Source: Streptomyces dysideae (GTDB lineage: Bacteria; Actinomycetota; Actinomycetes; Streptomycetales; Streptomycetaceae). From it: a stretch of DNA of 64,000 nt. This document shows positions 46,433 through 53,169 of this stretch, one piece after another. Within the stretch, counting starts at the first letter, position 1. Every line of letters begins with the position of its first letter. The notes under the pieces are model-generated. The model was not told the DNA's origin. It saw only the letters and a program-made list of their open reading frames with translations, and made no database searches. The stretch covers positions 1-64,000 of the forward strand of contig NZ_KQ949083.1 in assembly GCF_001514305.1 (NCBI RefSeq), in the 5' to 3' direction. The position numbers were made by a program, and so were the translations under genes.

Positions 46433-47194
46433 ATGCAGGCCAAGGAACGCCAGCGGCGGATCGTGGCTCTGGCTCGCGAGGAAGGACAGGCGAGTGTGGA
46501 GCAGCTGGCCGAGACCCTTTCGGAGAGCCCGGAGACCATCTGGCAGGATCTGACCCTGCTGGAACGCCAGGGTCTGCTGCGGCGGGTGCAAGGCGGAGCG
46601 ATGCCTCTCAGGCGGCTCGGTTTCGAGCCGGACCTGCCCACGCGTGGCGTGGTGATGGAGGACGAGAAGAGGAGGATCGCCGCGGCCGCTCTGGACGAGG
46701 TGCCCGACGAGGGAGTGATCCTGCTGGACGCCGGGTCGACCACCGTCCGCCTTGCCGAACTGCTGCCCGCCGGCCGTGAGCTGACGGTGATCACCAACAG
46801 CCTGCCGATCGCCCAACTGCTCGCGCAGCACGCGGAGCTCACGGTCCTCACCCTGGGCGGCCGCGTACGGGCTCGTACGCTCGCGGAAGTCGATGTGGTC
46901 GCCGTCCGCACCCTGCGGACGTTCCTCATCGACGTGTCCTTCCTGGCGACCAACGGCGTCTCGGTCGAACATGGCCTGACCACACCGGACCTGGCCGAAG
47001 CGGAGGTCAAACGGGCGATGTGCCAGCGCGCGCGGAGGGGGGTGCTGCTCGCTGACAGCAGCAAGGTCGGGAACGACACTTTCTGCCGGTTCGCCGAACT
47101 CCGCGACTTCGACGTCATGGTCACCGACACCGGTATGGAGGCAGAGGTCGCCGTGGATTTCGCCGAGGTGGGGCCGCGCGTCATCCGCGTGTGA
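46433..47194 (+). CDS. DeoR-family regulator, possible fructose regulator
   Basis: A 253-residue repressor. The N-terminal winged HTH (KERQRRIVALAREEGQASVEQLAETL) has an atypical recognition helix (SESPETIWQDLTLLERQGLL instead of VS..TIRRDL). The C-terminal sugar-phosphate sensor has ILLDAGSTTVRLAELL, TVITNSLPIAQLLA and LLADSSKVG. In Streptomyces a DeoR protein normally precedes fruK; this one is 3.2 kb downstream behind the GAF-PP2C gene. It could control the PTS operon, but this is inferred from distance only. Confidence 0.85.
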   Translation: MQAKERQRRIVALAREEGQASVEQLAETLSESPETIWQDLTLLERQGLLRRVQGGAMPLRRLGFEPDLPTRGVVMEDEKRRIAAAALDEVPDEGVILLDAGSTTVRLAELLPAGRELTVITNSLPIAQLLAQHAELTVLTLGGRVRARTLAEVDVVAVRTLRTFLIDVSFLATNGVSVEHGLTTPDLAEAEVKRAMCQRARRGVLLADSSKVGNDTFCRFAELRDFDVMVTDTGMEAEVAVDFAEVGPRVIRV

Positions 47195-47243
47195 CGTTCT
47201 TCTCCTCCCCCGCCGCGCCGGCGCCGGGCCGGTGGCCCGGTGG

Positions 47244-47639
47244 TCAGCTCGGCTGGGGGTGGCCGAAGAGCAGGTCGTAGCCCACTGGGAGCTGGATCAG
47301 GATCCGGTTCATCAGGTCTTCGCCGGTGGTGTCGGCCACGACGCTGAGCACGGCGCTGACATCCCACGTCGCGGTCTTCTCGGTCGCGCCTTCGATCCAG
47401 GCCGCGGCCGCCCGGATGAACCGCTCGGGCGGGAGGGGCTCGTGCGCCTGGAGGGGGTTGAGCAGTACCAGCGCCAGCGTCTCGGGGAGCCGGGCGGCCG
47501 GCTCAGCCCGCGCCTCGCCCACGAGATGCGCGCCCAGCAGGGCGAGAACGACGCGGGAAGCCCGCTCCGCCTCTTCTCGTGAGGGATACTCGCCACGTTC
47601 CTGGACTGTGGACAAAAACGCGTCCCACTGCGTACGCAT
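47244..47639 (-). CDS. DUF2267 protein
   Basis: A 131-residue helical protein. WDAFLSTVQERGEYPSREEA, ERASRVVLALLGAHLV and LPETLALVLLNPLQ are typical of DUF2267, a family of unknown function often near universal-stress and redox genes in actinobacteria. ATG 47639 has AAGGAGGACATC in front. It converges on the DeoR gene. Confidence 0.8.
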   Translation of the reverse strand: MRTQWDAFLSTVQERGEYPSREEAERASRVVLALLGAHLVGEARAEPAARLPETLALVLLNPLQAHEPLPPERFIRAAAAWIEGATEKTATWDVSAVLSVVADTTGEDLMNRILIQLPVGYDLLFGHPQPS

Positions 47640-48298
47640 GATGTCCTCCTTGTGCACACCCAACCAGTGATCGCCGCGGCCCGCTGGACCAGTTCGACTT
47701 TCACGATAAATCTTCGGCTGAGCAGCCGGGACCTGTCGCGGTACCGCCGCAGGAGACACCGTTAATCACGTGACGGATGCCAAGCCGGGATGGCGGAGGT
47801 CCAGATCATGCCGACCATCTGCTGGGCGGTCGCCTCACCGGCTCCTTGGCCCAGGATGCTCGGCGCCGGTTCCACCGGTCGGGCGGGTGGGGCTGCGGGC
47901 GCGGCGCCATGAGGCAGACCAGCAGTTCGGCAGTGGGCCGGGGACTCCCTCACAGCACGCTTCTCCCTTTGATCGCAGTCGGCGTCAGCGCCGGCGGCGT
48001 TCCGGCCCGCGGACGCAGTTGCCGTTGAAGTGCCTCGCCGTGCGGCGGTGGCACATTACCCGCCCTGGCCCACTCCGCACGGCACGGACGACACCGTGAC
48101 CCGGCGTGATTCACCCGATTGGCCGAGCGGTATACCCGCGCTTGCAGTGGCAGTCGGCCGGGTGACGCTGCGGATGTTGGCGGGTCGGCGCTGTCCTGCT
48201 CGGCGGGCGATCTTCGCGCCGCTCGTTGAGGATGGCTCGGGGCCCGACCACAAGGAGAGTCCGGTCGCTACGGCCCCCCGACAGCGAGGGAGTCCTTG
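47640..48298. other. Gene-poor 660-base gap
   Basis: Divergent spacer between the DUF2267 gene and the helical protein at 48299. A minus-strand frame ending ATAQQMVGMIWTSAIPAWHP at 47762 has no start signal or recognisable homology. CG-rich dyads are scattered but none is strong. The 3' end (about 48180-48298) must hold the promoter and the GAGGGAG ribosome binding site of the next gene. Confidence 0.4.
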
Positions 48299-49246
48299 AT
48301 GGCAGTGACGACGAATGCGCTCATTCCGGCGCTGGAAGACGCCCGTCAGGCCCACGCAGCAGTCATCGACCGTTTCCGGTCCGATGTGAACGTCACCCCC
48401 GCCGGCCCGCACCGGTCGGTACTGGAAGAGCACATGTCGACCACGCAGGAGCACATCGCCCGCATCGACGACCGCATCCGCGTACTGCGTCCCAGTCGCC
48501 CGCTGCAGGACACGATCCAGTCGGTCGGGCTCCTGGCCCGCGATGCCGTCCGGCTGGCCCGGCTGCCCTGGGAGATCGGCGCGCTGATGGCCGCCGAGAC
48601 CGTGCGTGGTCGGCAGTCGGTCGGCGAGCGCCGCCTGCTGAGGAACGCCAAGGACGAGTACGCGATCACCGCGCGGGCGGTGGCAGCCTGCAGGGCCGGT
48701 CAGAGCATTGCCGAAGAGGCCCAGGACCAGGCTGCCGCCGACCTGTTCGAGGCGCTGCTGGGCCAGGACGAGGAGCTGTTGCGCCGGCTGCAGGACAGCC
48801 TCGCCGAACACGCCGCGGCCGTTGCGGCGGAAGCCGACGGCGGCCGACGCCCATCCGCCGAAGGCGGGCCGGACGACGCGGCCGCGCGCACGGCCGAGGA
48901 GGTCCAGGGCACGGTCACCCGGCCCGAGGGCCTGCCGGTCTCCGGCTATGAGCAGCTCAGCGTCAGCGACATCACCGGGCAACTGCGCATGCTGTCCCAG
49001 GTGGATCTCACCGTCATCGAGGGCTACGAGCGAGCGCATGCCGACCGGCCCGAGATCCTCAACACCATCGAGCGGCTGAGGGGAAGCGAGCCCTGGCCCG
49101 TCTATGACGACATGACCGCCGACCAGATCAAAGCCCGGCTCCACAGTGCCGACCCCGCCGTGGCCGGGGAGGTGCTGGAGTACGAGCGCGGCCATCGTCG
49201 GCGCAGCGCGGTCATCACTGCCGCCGAGGCGCGCATCGCCCTGTGA
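48299..49246 (+). CDS. Helical hypothetical protein with C-terminal conserved motif
   Basis: A 315-residue, almost entirely alpha-helical soluble protein, coiled-coil prone (VLEEHMSTTQEHIARIDDRI, NAKDEYAITARAVAACRAGQ). The last ~95 residues contain GYEQLSVSDITGQLRMLSQV and RAHADRPEILNTIERLRGSE, then PWPVYDDMTADQIKARL, a helical unit I have seen repeated in other actinobacterial stress-associated proteins, but I cannot name the family. No membrane span or signal peptide. A long stem-loop at 49265-49312 ends the gene. Confidence 0.7.
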   Translation: MAVTTNALIPALEDARQAHAAVIDRFRSDVNVTPAGPHRSVLEEHMSTTQEHIARIDDRIRVLRPSRPLQDTIQSVGLLARDAVRLARLPWEIGALMAAETVRGRQSVGERRLLRNAKDEYAITARAVAACRAGQSIAEEAQDQAAADLFEALLGQDEELLRRLQDSLAEHAAAVAAEADGGRRPSAEGGPDDAAARTAEEVQGTVTRPEGLPVSGYEQLSVSDITGQLRMLSQVDLTVIEGYERAHADRPEILNTIERLRGSEPWPVYDDMTADQIKARLHSADPAVAGEVLEYERGHRRRSAVITAAEARIAL

Positions 49247-49264
49247 CGATCGGTATCTCCCTGA

Positions 49265-49312
49265 GACAGTGTGCGAGCAGCCGCCGTCCGCGGCGGCTGC
49301 TCGCACACTGTC
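49265..49312. terminator. 21-bp perfect stem-loop, bidirectional terminator
   Basis: GACAGTGTGCGAGCAGCCGC (plus C; 49265-49285) is exactly complementary to 49292-49312 around a 6-base loop. The flanks CTGA and TCAG nearly extend it. It lies between the convergent genes ending at 49246 and 49395 and has the form of a strong Streptomyces terminator. Confidence 0.85.
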
Positions 49313-49394
49313 GCTCAGCGTCGCGTTGACGCCCTCGGTGTTGCTCTCGTTTCCAGCAGGCTCCCCATCCGTCCGAACGCGCCGGCGGTTCCGG

Positions 49395-50411
49395 TCATCG
49401 TTCGTCCGTGGCCATCCGTCGCGTCGGCTGAGGTGCGGTGGCCTGAAGGATGACGCGGGCGAGCAGCTCGGGTGCGTCCAGCATGGGGACGTGGCCGCAG
49501 TCGGGCAGTGGCACCAGGCGGGCGCCCGGGATCATGGCTTGGGCCCGGGCTGCTTGCTTGGGCGGCAGGAGACGGTCGCGGGTGCCCCAGGCGATGGTGA
49601 CCGGCACATCCGGGATGTCGCCGGCGAACAGGTGCGGTGCGCGGCCGGCCCGCAAGGTGGCCTGGAAGGCGGCCGAATCCCGCAGCATGCGCAGGGCGGA
49701 GGCCACCGCGTGCGGCGGACACAGGCTGGCCTGCCCGTACAGGGTGCCGGTCAGGACGGCGCGGGCGGCCGCGGTGTCGGCCAGGGCCTCCAGAGCCCTG
49801 TCCGGCAGCAGGCGCACGCCCTGGTGGGCCGCGGTCAGCAGAGCATAGGCATACCGTCGCTCGGCAGGCGTCCAGAAGCCCGCCGGGGCCAGCGCGGTCA
49901 CGCTGCGCGCGAGTCCGGCCTGCCCCAGGCGCAGCGCGATCAGCCCGCCCAGGGAGTGGCCCACCACGTGCGGTCGTTCCACGCCCAGCGCGGTGAACAC
50001 CGAGCCCAGCCAGGCCACAGCCGTCTCAAGGTCGCGGGGCACGCCCCGGTCGAGGTCGGGGGACTGGCCGAAGCCCGGCAGGTCCATCGCGATGATCTCC
50101 CGTCGCCCGGTCAGCAGCGGTACCACCGCATCCCAAGCCTGCCGGTGGCAGCCCAGGCCGTGCAGCAGGACCACTGCCTCACCGGTTCCTTGCCGCTCGT
50201 AGGCCACCGTCACCGGGTCGAGGTCGGCCGCCCGGCCCTGGACGAACCAGGCCGCCCGCGGCTTGACGACCACATGCCCCCGCTCACCGTCCTGCGTCGG
50301 GGTGGGCTCGCGCCACAGCATCGGCCAGCTCAGCAGAGCCCGTAGGTCGGCCCCTACCTGCGTGACACCGCCGCTCCGGCCTACAGAGAGAAGAGCAGAG
50401 ATCCAGGCCAT
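49395..50411 (-). CDS. Alpha/beta-fold hydrolase
   Basis: A 338-residue hydrolase. The first ~70 residues are an unusual N-terminal extension (MAWISALLSVGRSGGVTQVG...). The core starts with VTVAYERQGTGEAVVLLHGLG (oxyanion HG) and continues with the nucleophile elbow VVGHSLGGLIALRLG, GTRDRLLPPKQ (Asp) and LPDCGHVPMLDAPE (His). The cap domain lies between. Catalytic triad complete; substrate unknown. ATG 50411 has GAGGTG upstream; a start nearer to VVVKPRAAW would also be possible. Confidence 0.82.
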   Translation of the reverse strand: MAWISALLSVGRSGGVTQVGADLRALLSWPMLWREPTPTQDGERGHVVVKPRAAWFVQGRAADLDPVTVAYERQGTGEAVVLLHGLGCHRQAWDAVVPLLTGRREIIAMDLPGFGQSPDLDRGVPRDLETAVAWLGSVFTALGVERPHVVGHSLGGLIALRLGQAGLARSVTALAPAGFWTPAERRYAYALLTAAHQGVRLLPDRALEALADTAAARAVLTGTLYGQASLCPPHAVASALRMLRDSAAFQATLRAGRAPHLFAGDIPDVPVTIAWGTRDRLLPPKQAARAQAMIPGARLVPLPDCGHVPMLDAPELLARVILQATAPQPTRRMATDER

Positions 50412-50766
50412 AGTCGGACACCTCACATGCTCCGCGCCCGGGGTCACCGAGCGACAGACAGCGCATCCGCATGAATTAACAGCCTACGAGCGCCCCATGT
50501 TTCACGCATGTTCACTGCCGCCACGCCAGCAGTATTCCGATCGATCGTTTCTCACCGTCACCGATCAGCAAGGTTGCCCCAGCCGATGAAGCCCTCGGTG
50601 ACTCCCGGGCCCTGCTGTTCGACGAACAGGTGTACAGGTTGTTCGCGGCGTAGATCCGGTGACGTGCGCCGCCGCGGGGTGAACGGCTACCGGTGTACGT
50701 CCGTATCACTCGTCGTACGCCTGTCCGCACGTGCGGACAGAACGCACGGATACGGAGAGGTGCTCG
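50412..50766. promoter_or_regulatory. Divergent promoter region with 20-base perfect palindrome
   Basis: This 355-base gap separates the hydrolase (minus) and the lipoprotein (plus). The feature is CTGTCCGCACGTGCGGACAG at 50721-50740, a perfect palindrome ending 26 bases before the lipoprotein GTG, where an operator would overlap or follow the promoter. ACAGGT is also repeated directly at about 50629-50642. The ribosome binding site GAGAGG lies at 50755. Nothing else is recognisable. Confidence 0.6.
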
Positions 50767-51234
50767 GTGCGGCAGTCAGTTCGGGGAAACGCCCGGCGTG
50801 CGGCGCTGGCCGGTGCGCTGGCCCTGCTTCCGCTGGCCACGGCATGCGGCGGCGGTGGCGAAGGCGATGCCGCCGCGAAGAGTGAGCCGACGAAGGTCTC
50901 CGCCACCGCTGCCGGCGTCGTGGCACCGGCCAAGGTCGAGGTGATCGCCGGCCTGACGGGCTGCGAGGCCAAGATCCGGGTCGAGGCGGAGCAACTGCGC
51001 GAGGGCGCCTGCCACACCAAGAAGGGCGACTACCTCATCACCACGTTCCCCACGGAGAAGTACAAGCAGACCTGGCTGGACACGGCCTCCATCTACGGCG
51101 GCAAGTACCTCGTCGGCACACGCTGGGTGGTCAGCGCGCCGCCGAAGCTGCTGGAGGGGTTCCGTGCCCAACTGGGCGGCACCGTCCAGCAGTTGCGGGG
51201 CACGGGTCCGAGCGCCGCCCCGAGCGCGTCGTAA
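50767..51234 (+). CDS. Small secreted lipoprotein
   Basis: A 155-residue protein with a classical type II signal peptide: basic start VRQSVRGNARR, hydrophobic AALAGALALLPL and lipobox LATAC followed by Gly/Asp residues. The mature part contains two cysteines (GLTGCEAKIR, REGACHTKKGD) and a YLITTFPTEKYKQTWLDTAS segment; the pattern recurs in Streptomyces lipoproteins but has no known function. GTG 50767 has GAGAGGTGCTCG in front. Confidence 0.8.
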   Translation: MRQSVRGNARRAALAGALALLPLATACGGGGEGDAAAKSEPTKVSATAAGVVAPAKVEVIAGLTGCEAKIRVEAEQLREGACHTKKGDYLITTFPTEKYKQTWLDTASIYGGKYLVGTRWVVSAPPKLLEGFRAQLGGTVQQLRGTGPSAAPSAS

Positions 51235-51239
51235 CGCCA

Positions 51240-51683
51240 CTACGTGTGGGCGCTGATGACGTACAGCGCCTCGTCGTCCGTGGCGTTCTCCTCCCAGTCC
51301 AGCGAGATCCGCACCGGGTGCCCGTCGGCCGCCTACTCCGCCTCGGCCCTGTCCGCGCCGTCGCGGCGGGCCTGCTCCATTTCCGCCAATAGCCCGCTGA
51401 TGGTGGGCACTTGATCGGGCAGGTCACGGACCACCCGCCGCGCGCTCCCGTCGAGGCCGACCGCCTCCGCGACCCCGCCGTCCCGGACCGTCACCCGGAA
51501 GGTCCCGAGCAGGGCCCGTTCGCCCTCGCTCGACGTCAGCGTGTACGTGTACGCGGCGGGCTCCTCCCAGTCGCTCTCCGCGGCCGAGGGCGCCTCCGTG
51601 CCGCAGGCGGCGGTCGCGCACAGCAACCCGACGAGCAGTACGGCGGCGGACAGGGAGCGGGTGCGGGAGCGTACGGCGGTCAT
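51240..51683 (-). pseudogene. DUF6174-type lipoprotein with internal amber stop
   Basis: Starting at ATG 51683 the frame encodes a lipoprotein signal (VLLVGLLCATAACG) and a DUF6174-like domain (YTYTLTSSEGERALLGTFRV, VPTISGLLAEMEQARRDGAD). It meets TAG at 51333-51335 after RAEAE. In the same frame, homologous sequence continues (AADGHPVRISLDWEENATDD, EALYVISAHT) to a natural stop at 51240-51242. A Tyr codon (TAC, expected in AEAEYAADGHP) has become TAG. The truncated product would lose ~30 of 147 residues, including the DWEEN segment of the family. Confidence 0.8.
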
Positions 51684-51703
51684 GGCGGCCCTTTCGGAGA
51701 CGG

Positions 51704-52687
51704 TCACTGTTGTGACGCCGGTCCGCCCCGAAACGTTCGCGGGGTGCGGTTGCCGTCCGGTCCGTAGCCGAAGCGGATCAGCAGTTGCGGGTGGCACCGC
51801 TGCCGTCTGGGGCCGCGCGCCGCCATCCGCAGGTCCGGCCATTCCATGGCCTGGTGCAGCATCGAGGTGCGCACCCCGTGGGCGGTGGCGGTGAGGAGCA
51901 CACGCTGGAGGGCCTGGCCGGCCCGCAGCCAGTCCTCCCGCCTGTCATACGCCGTCCACAACAGCGCCACCTGCGCATGCCGTTCGAACGGCAGGGCAGG
52001 CCGCCGCAGCACGCCGGCCCGGCCGGTGAAGTCCCGCATGGGCATCCGTCCGGCCGCGTCCGGCGGGCCGAGGGCGGTGACCGGAATGCCGTAGCCGGTG
52101 CCGGTCCCGGGGGCGGTGATCCAGGCGCGGGTCTCGGCCGTGCGGGCCGGATGGGCGTGGGTGCGGGCCTCGGCCACGGCGGTCAGGCGCAGCAGCCGCC
52201 GGGTCGCGCTGTAGTCCGGTACGTACAGCCGCGCGCCCTCGGCGTACGCGGCCGCGGTCAGCTCCGCCACGACCGGCTCGGGCACCGGCCTCCCGGTGAA
52301 CGGCATCCGGCTCGTGTGCCGCCGGGCGACGGCGCGGTACAGGTCCGGTTCCGGAGACGGCGGCAGGTCGGCCCCGCGTGCCGGGCGGACGGTGGCCAGC
52401 ACCTCGGGGCGGGCCGGATCCGGCAGCAGCCGTACCTCCGCGCGCCGGGCCAGATGCGCGGCGGCGATGCGGAGGTTGAACACCGCCGCTCCCACCGACA
52501 GATGCTGCGCCCGGCCCAGCGGATCGGCCAGCGGCACGGACCGCTCCGGCACCGCGTGCACCTCCAGCACCTGCCGTTGCGGATCCGCCCGGAAGTGCCA
52601 GGGCTGGGTGTTGTGGAGGGACGGGGCCGCCACGGCCGCCGCCAGCAGCGTCTCCAGGCCAGCCGCGTCCAGGTCGGTCAGACGCAC
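51704..52687 (-). CDS. Acg-family nitroreductase-like protein
   Basis: A ~327-residue protein of the Acg (Mycobacterium Rv2032) family, an FMN-type nitroreductase fold with a lid that can block the active site. Typical features are AAVAAPSLHNTQPWHFRAD, GAAVFNLRIAAAHLARRAEV, RRHTSRMPFTGRPVPE and the C-terminal LIRFGYG. Acg-like genes in actinobacteria are commonly under dormancy (DevR/DosR) control. GTG 52687 follows a strong GGAGGAGGGG; ATG 52726, which overlaps the upstream stop (ATGA), would add 13 residues. It is the last gene of the nirK operon. Confidence 0.85.
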   Translation of the reverse strand: MRLTDLDAAGLETLLAAAVAAPSLHNTQPWHFRADPQRQVLEVHAVPERSVPLADPLGRAQHLSVGAAVFNLRIAAAHLARRAEVRLLPDPARPEVLATVRPARGADLPPSPEPDLYRAVARRHTSRMPFTGRPVPEPVVAELTAAAYAEGARLYVPDYSATRRLLRLTAVAEARTHAHPARTAETRAWITAPGTGTGYGIPVTALGPPDAAGRMPMRDFTGRAGVLRRPALPFERHAQVALLWTAYDRREDWLRAGQALQRVLLTATAHGVRTSMLHQAMEWPDLRMAARGPRRQRCHPQLLIRFGYGPDGNRTPRTFRGGPASQQ

Positions 52688-52722
52688 GGGCCCCTCCTCC
52701 TCGACGGTCGTTCGGTCGCCGG

Positions 52723-53169
52723 TCATGTGGCGGGCAGCGCGGTCGCGAGCAGGACGACGCCCAGGGAGCCGACCAGGGAGCCGACGGCCAGGATCCGGGC
52801 CAGGTCCGGGCGGCCCCTGGAGTAGGCGACGCCGTGTCCGGCGGCGGCCAGCATCACCGCGGTGAACAGGGCGAGTTTGGCCGCCAGGGTGCGACCGTAG
52901 CCGGGGTCGGCGAGCGAGGCCCAGGTGACGCCCTTGTGCCAGGCGATGGCCCAGCCGGTGCCCAGCTGCACCGGCAGGAACACCGCCCCGGTCAGCAGCC
53001 CGAACCGACGGCCGGCGGCGGCGGTGAAGCGGTCCTTGGCCTCGGGCGTCAGCAGCCGGCGGGCCAGCGGCAGGATCACCAGGGTCAGCGCCAACTGACC
53101 GCCCACCCACAGCGCGGCACCGGCGACATGCGCGAACCGCACCAGAGACCACAGTCCTACGGTGTCCAC
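52723..53169 (-). CDS. CopD-like membrane protein
   Basis: A 148-residue protein with four predicted membrane helices (VRFAHVAGAALWVGGQLALT, FGLLTGAVFLPVQLGTGWAI, KLALFTAVMLAAAGHGVAYS and the C-terminal hydrophobic run). The conserved His residues in the first and third helices match the CopD/DUF2269-type copper or heme membrane proteins. Its GTG overlaps the nirK stop by one base, so it is translated from the same mRNA. It may supply copper or heme to, or carry electrons for, the nitrite reductase; this is inferred. Confidence 0.78.
   Translation of the reverse strand: MDTVGLWSLVRFAHVAGAALWVGGQLALTLVILPLARRLLTPEAKDRFTAAAGRRFGLLTGAVFLPVQLGTGWAIAWHKGVTWASLADPGYGRTLAAKLALFTAVMLAAAGHGVAYSRGRPDLARILAVGSLVGSLGVVLLATALPAT

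Noticed and set aside
44524..47367. 947-codon minus-strand open frame opposite the GAF-PP2C and DeoR genes
   Set aside because: Covers two well-supported plus-strand genes and has no recognisable domains.
47762..47953. Small minus-strand gene ending in MVGMIWTSAIPAWHPSRD
   Set aside because: No ribosome binding site, composition unlike neighbours, no known homology; kept only as part of the gap description.
50620..50665. LexA/SOS-box-like GAACA...TGTTC
   Set aside because: The arms are too far apart (about 12 bases between them) for the actinobacterial SOS box.
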